Positions 6,869-8,930 of a stretch of DNA of 8,930 nt are shown in pieces. The first letter of the stretch is position 1, and each line of letters begins with the position of its first letter. The notes below the pieces were generated by a model. That model was not told the origin of the DNA. It searched no databases and saw only the letters and a program-made list of their open reading frames with translations. The position numbers were made by a program, and so were the translations under genes. This stretch comes from Nitrososphaerota archaeon (GTDB lineage: Archaea > Thermoproteota > Nitrososphaeria > Nitrososphaerales > Gagatemarchaeaceae): the NCBI GenBank assembly GCA_016200025.1, contig JACQFO010000075.1:1-8930 (forward strand), written 5' to 3'.

Positions 6869-6884
6869 AAAACAGAAAGAAGAA
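6869..6884 (-). terminator. T-rich stretch after the ESCRT-III gene
   Basis: Read on the minus strand, TTCTTCTTTCTGTTTT begins 37 bases after the stop codon. Archaeal transcription often ends at such oligo-T stretches without a hairpin. Only composition and place support this. Confidence 0.3.
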
Positions 6885-6920
6885 GGCCGCCCGGCTTACG
6901 CCGAACAGCCTGGTTTTTCG

Positions 6921-7613
6921 CTATTCGCTTGTGAAGATGGACTCGCTCGAAGTGTTCGGGACCTCGGGCAGTGAGTCGCTCATCCTCTTCTCGGCAATGG
7001 CCGCCGCCTCGGACAGGATCTTGTTGGCTTCCTCGCTGTTCTCGGCCTGGTAGAAGCTCGTGCCAGTTATCTGGCCGACGTCCACCATGATCGAGTTGAG
7101 CGTGGCGCCGATCTCTCCGAGTGCACCCTGGGCGTCAGGCATCGCTTCGCCGAGAGTCGCGCGTATGTTCTTGATTACCCCGATGGCCGGGGCGATCGTA
7201 GCCGCGAAGTCTCCGATGTCGGTGACAGTCTGCAGCCTCGTGGTGATCTGCTCTAGGGCGATCTTGGACTGCGTGACTATCTTCTGCATCTTCCGGACTT
7301 CGGCGAGCTCGTTGGAGTACGCCTTGCTGGACTCTTGGTCGTGAGCCTGGACAGCGGTCACTGTCTTCTTGAAGATGGAGTTCTCTCTCTGCTTCAGCCT
7401 GTTCATCGCCTGGTCCAGCCGGTTGACCTCCCCGGTCAGTTGCTGGGTGGCCTTCTGGATCTGCGGGCGCATAGGCTGGGGACCGCGAATGGTTTCGCGG
7501 GTCCTCTTCCCGAAGCTCTCCTTGTCTTGAGCCTTCCATCCCTTCTCGAACTTGCTGCTCAACGTGATATCCGAGATGATATCCTCGGGGACGGACATAC
7601 CTCCCCGTGGCAA
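6921..7613 (-). CDS. ESCRT-III / CdvB-like membrane-remodelling protein
   Basis: This is a 230-residue helical protein of the Snf7/CdvB family, which polymerises on membranes and constricts the neck in archaeal cell division and vesicle release. The core is typical: a basic first helix region (GKRTRETIRGPQPMRPQIQKA, 35-55), a long helical hairpin (NRLDQAMNRLKQRENSIFKK then SNELAEVRKMQKIV, about 60-130), then GDFAATIAPAIGVIKNIR and GEIGATLNSIMVDVG. A later helix (EEANKILSEAAAIAEKRMSDSLPEVP, 194-219) resembles the segment that recruits the CdvC/Vps4 ATPase. No C-terminal winged-helix segment is present, so it looks like a CdvB paralogue (CdvB1/B2 type) rather than CdvB itself. TTG at 7613 is chosen for the TATA box 27 bases upstream. 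ATG at 7598 is the alternative, but its GGAGG lies one base away, too close to work well. No CdvC gene is in the window. Confidence 0.87.
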   Translation of the reverse strand: MPRGGMSVPEDIISDITLSSKFEKGWKAQDKESFGKRTRETIRGPQPMRPQIQKATQQLTGEVNRLDQAMNRLKQRENSIFKKTVTAVQAHDQESSKAYSNELAEVRKMQKIVTQSKIALEQITTRLQTVTDIGDFAATIAPAIGVIKNIRATLGEAMPDAQGALGEIGATLNSIMVDVGQITGTSFYQAENSEEANKILSEAAAIAEKRMSDSLPEVPNTSSESIFTSE

Positions 7614-7636
7614 GAACCTTTGACTTTCTGCTTAAC

Positions 7637-7644
7637 GATTTACA
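7637..7644 (-). promoter_or_regulatory. TATA box of the ESCRT-III gene
   Basis: TGTAAATC on the minus strand is centred 27-28 bases before the TTG at 7613, in the 70-base gap after MscL. This spacing is the main reason to prefer TTG 7613 over ATG 7598. Confidence 0.45.
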
Positions 7645-7658
7645 CTATCACATGGGGG

Positions 7659-7665
7659 AAGAAAA
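7659..7665 (-). terminator. Short T-run after MscL
   Basis: The minus strand reads GTTTTCTTCCCCC, starting 18 bases after the MscL stop. A T-run here may end the channel transcript before the ESCRT-III promoter. The run is short, so the call is weak. Confidence 0.25.
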
Positions 7666-7683
7666 CGGGGGAGAGAGCTCGGG

Positions 7684-8052
7684 TCAGCCTATCTTGTATC
7701 TCTTGGCGACCTTCACAATGATGAAGATCACCAAGGCGACGACGATGAAGGTGAGGACGCTGTTGGCGAAGTCGCCGACCCCGAAGGGCCCGACCATGTA
7801 GGTGTTGATGTCCGTTCCTGCCGGCAGCGCGAGGGCGACTATGGGCAGGACGAGGTCGGTGACCAGTGCCTTGACCAGGTTGCCCAGGTAGATGCCCAGG
7901 ATGAAGGCCACGGCGAGGCCGAGGACCTTGTACTGCTCGAGGAAGGCCTTGAACTCGGCCGAGAGGCCCTTCGCGGCTGCGGGCCCGGGTGCGGGAGTGA
8001 GGAGCTCTCTGATTTTTCGAAGTTCGGAAAGCATCTCTTCGTCGGGAGACAC
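7684..8052 (-). CDS. mscL: Large-conductance mechanosensitive channel (MscL family)
   Basis: This is a 122-residue membrane channel that opens under membrane tension to release solutes during osmotic downshock. MscL features: EFKAFLEQYKVLGLAVAFILG (33-53) is the amphipathic helix and TM1 entry, with the packing glycines and alanines of TM1 running on to ALVTDLVLP (62-70). A short periplasmic loop follows (LPAGTDINTYMVGPFGVG), then TM2 (about 95-114) and a basic end (KVAKRYK). Compared with the bacterial protein of about 136 residues, it has an extra N-terminal segment of about 32 residues (charged helix plus Pro/Ala linker) and stops just after TM2, so the C-terminal helix bundle is missing. 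GTG at 8052 is placed 27-28 bases after a TATA box, predicting a leaderless message. Confidence 0.9.
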   Translation of the reverse strand: MSPDEEMLSELRKIRELLTPAPGPAAAKGLSAEFKAFLEQYKVLGLAVAFILGIYLGNLVKALVTDLVLPIVALALPAGTDINTYMVGPFGVGDFANSVLTFIVVALVIFIIVKVAKRYKIG

Positions 8053-8075
8053 GCGCGGCGGTGGGCGGGCGGAGG

Positions 8076-8083
8076 TCTTAAGG
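8076..8083 (-). promoter_or_regulatory. TATA box of mscL
   Basis: CCTTAAGA on the minus strand is centred 27-28 bases before the GTG start. The same CTTAAG core occurs in the divergent promoter 62 bases away (8139-8144). Confidence 0.45.
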
Positions 8084-8107
8084 TTGGTGAAAGTTTCGGG
8101 AAGGTCC

Positions 8108-8126
8108 CTTCCAGAAATGTTGGAAG
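8108..8126. repeat. Inverted repeat between divergent mscL and endonuclease promoters
   Basis: CTTCCA (8108-8113) and TGGAAG (8121-8126) form a perfect six-base inverted repeat with a seven-base spacer, between the two TATA boxes. It could be a shared operator or chance. A second pair, AGTGA (8145-8149) and TCACT (8159-8163), lies between the TATA box and start of the endonuclease gene. Confidence 0.35.
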
Positions 8127-8136
8127 AGGCATTCTC

Positions 8137-8144
8137 TACTTAAG
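8137..8144 (+). promoter_or_regulatory. TATA box of the LAGLIDADG gene
   Basis: TACTTAAG is centred 27-28 bases before the TTG at 8168. No Shine-Dalgarno sequence is seen before that TTG, in keeping with a leaderless message. A promoter of its own argues that this is a free-standing gene rather than part of an intron or intein. Confidence 0.45.
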
Positions 8145-8167
8145 AGTGAAAATTTGACTCACTTCGG

Positions 8168-8930
8168 TTGTCAGAAGGCGGTGCGAAACTCGTCTGGCCT
8201 CCGACGAAGGAGGACCTGCAGAGGCTGTACCTCGTGGAGAGGTTGTCTGCGGCGAAGATTGCGAGGGTTTACGGGCTCAAGTACGCAAGTGAAAAGACCG
8301 CCGAATCCACAGTTTTGTATCACTTGAACAGGAATGGCATAGTTCGGCGGGACAAAGCCGAGCATATCAAGAAGATCATCGAGGAGATGGTCGAGGAGTG
8401 GATCAATAGGTACCAGGAAGGCGAGTCACTCAAGCAGATTGCGGGCGCCTCTGTCGATCCAGTTTCCGTTTGGAACCACCTCCGAAAGAAAGGAGTCAAG
8501 CTCAGGGACAAGGTCGAAGCGCAGATTGAAGCCGTTACCAAACACCAGAAGACATCCTTCCACGGAAATCTAATCGAGAAAGCCTACATCATTGGTCTCA
8601 GGGTGGGGGATTTGAACGCCGTAAGGCACGGCAGGGCCATCCGAGCAAGAGTCAGCACCACCCATCCAGCAATGATGGAGCTCTTCACTGGAATCTTCGC
8701 CGATTATGGATATGTCCACAAGTACCCGAAGAAGACCCCCCTGACCGAATGGGAATGGTCGCTGGAATGTGATCTCGATTCGTCTTTCGAATTCCTTCTA
8801 GACCCTGCGGCGGAATTTAGATGGATATTTGAGTCGGGGGCCTTTTTCATCGCATTCCTTGCTGGATTTTTCGATGCGGATGGAAGCGTCTATTATCACA
8901 GGAAGCGGGCCCGCGGGGGATTCGAGTTCA
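8168..8930 (+). CDS. Tandem-HTH LAGLIDADG homing endonuclease-like protein (3' end outside window)
   Basis: The frame is open from after TGA 8147-8149 to the window edge; TTG 8168 is the first start. At least 254 residues are present. Residues about 14-60 look like one helix-turn-helix (LSAAKIARVYGL, then STVLYHLNRNGI) and about 72-110 like a second (ESLKQIAGASVDPVSVWNHLRKKGV). Then two LAGLIDADG motifs appear: AYIIGLRVGD (139-148, catalytic acid D148) and FLAGFFDADGS (230-240, D238). Between them TTHPAMMELF and YGYVHKYPK are typical of an archaeal LAGLIDADG group. Both acids are kept, so DNA cleavage is possible; the HTH segments may help target recognition or point to a domesticated regulator. 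Codons such as AAA, GAA, GAT and ATA are more frequent than in the neighbours, consistent with recent transfer. No flanking intron or intein signs are visible in the part shown. Confidence 0.83.
   Translation, partial: MSEGGAKLVWPPTKEDLQRLYLVERLSAAKIARVYGLKYASEKTAESTVLYHLNRNGIVRRDKAEHIKKIIEEMVEEWINRYQEGESLKQIAGASVDPVSVWNHLRKKGVKLRDKVEAQIEAVTKHQKTSFHGNLIEKAYIIGLRVGDLNAVRHGRAIRARVSTTHPAMMELFTGIFADYGYVHKYPKKTPLTEWEWSLECDLDSSFEFLLDPAAEFRWIFESGAFFIAFLAGFFDADGSVYYHRKRARGGFEF

Noticed and set aside
5311..6870. 519-codon open frame on the same strand as the reductase
   Set aside because: It is an out-of-frame reading full of Arg, Gly and Pro; the reductase frame carries all the FAD motifs.
6859..6880. 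GGGTTCAAAAC resembling a tRNA T-loop
   Set aside because: The flanking bases do not form a five-base T stem, and no acceptor stem, anticodon arm or D arm can be placed around it.
7596..7598. ATG as the ESCRT-III start
   Set aside because: Its GGAGG is only one base away, too close to act as a Shine-Dalgarno sequence, while TTG 7613 has the same 27-base TATA spacing as other genes here. It is kept as an alternative.
1..8930. CRISPR array, insertion sequence or integrase attachment site
   Set aside because: No regularly spaced direct repeats, transposase or integrase genes, or tRNA-end duplications were seen on reading the window.

Overview
The window reads as a GC-rich archaeal chromosome segment, most likely from a Nitrososphaeria/Thaumarchaeota-type lineage. 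Three things support this: an ESCRT-III (CdvB-like) protein, an archaeal geranylgeranyl-reductase-family enzyme, and archaeal TATA boxes placed about 27 bases before start codons that mostly have no leader. Arginine is mostly encoded by AGG. No 16S or other phylogenetic marker is present, so the lineage is an inference.

Left part, plus strand (1-3340). A very large signalling protein has this domain order: KaiC/RecA-like domain without a P-loop, class III adenylate cyclase with all catalytic residues, TolB-like domain, TPR repeats. Its frame is broken by an apparent one-base deletion near 1857. Two adjacent palindromes sit over its promoter and leader. A TetR-family repressor follows under its own promoter.

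Middle part, minus strand (3345-6755). In transcription order: a geranylgeranyl-reductase-type flavoprotein; a DUF885-like putative metallopeptidase, also broken by an apparent one-base deletion, in an A-run near 4700; and a small PPOX/F420-type flavin-fold protein. The peptidase promoter overlaps the reductase stop codon. The PPOX gene lies 20 bases behind the peptidase, has a Shine-Dalgarno sequence and is probably co-transcribed. The PPOX and TetR genes converge with 7 bases between them.

Right part (6921-8930). A CdvB-like ESCRT-III protein and an MscL-type mechanosensitive channel lie on the minus strand. Together with the reductase they make three consecutive membrane-related genes (lipid, membrane remodelling, membrane tension). 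Divergent from MscL, a gene with tandem HTH segments and a LAGLIDADG endonuclease domain runs off the right edge. Its base composition is visibly lower in GC.

Across the window nearly all genes begin with TTG or GTG. Six of the seven promoters proposed put the TATA centre 26-28 bases upstream of the start codon, which suggests mostly leaderless mRNAs. The two single-base frame breaks are either assembly errors or real lesions. In both cases restoring one base gives one continuous protein of 883 and 493 residues. No tRNA, rRNA, CRISPR array or insertion sequence was found, and no gene-free stretch exceeds 165 bases.
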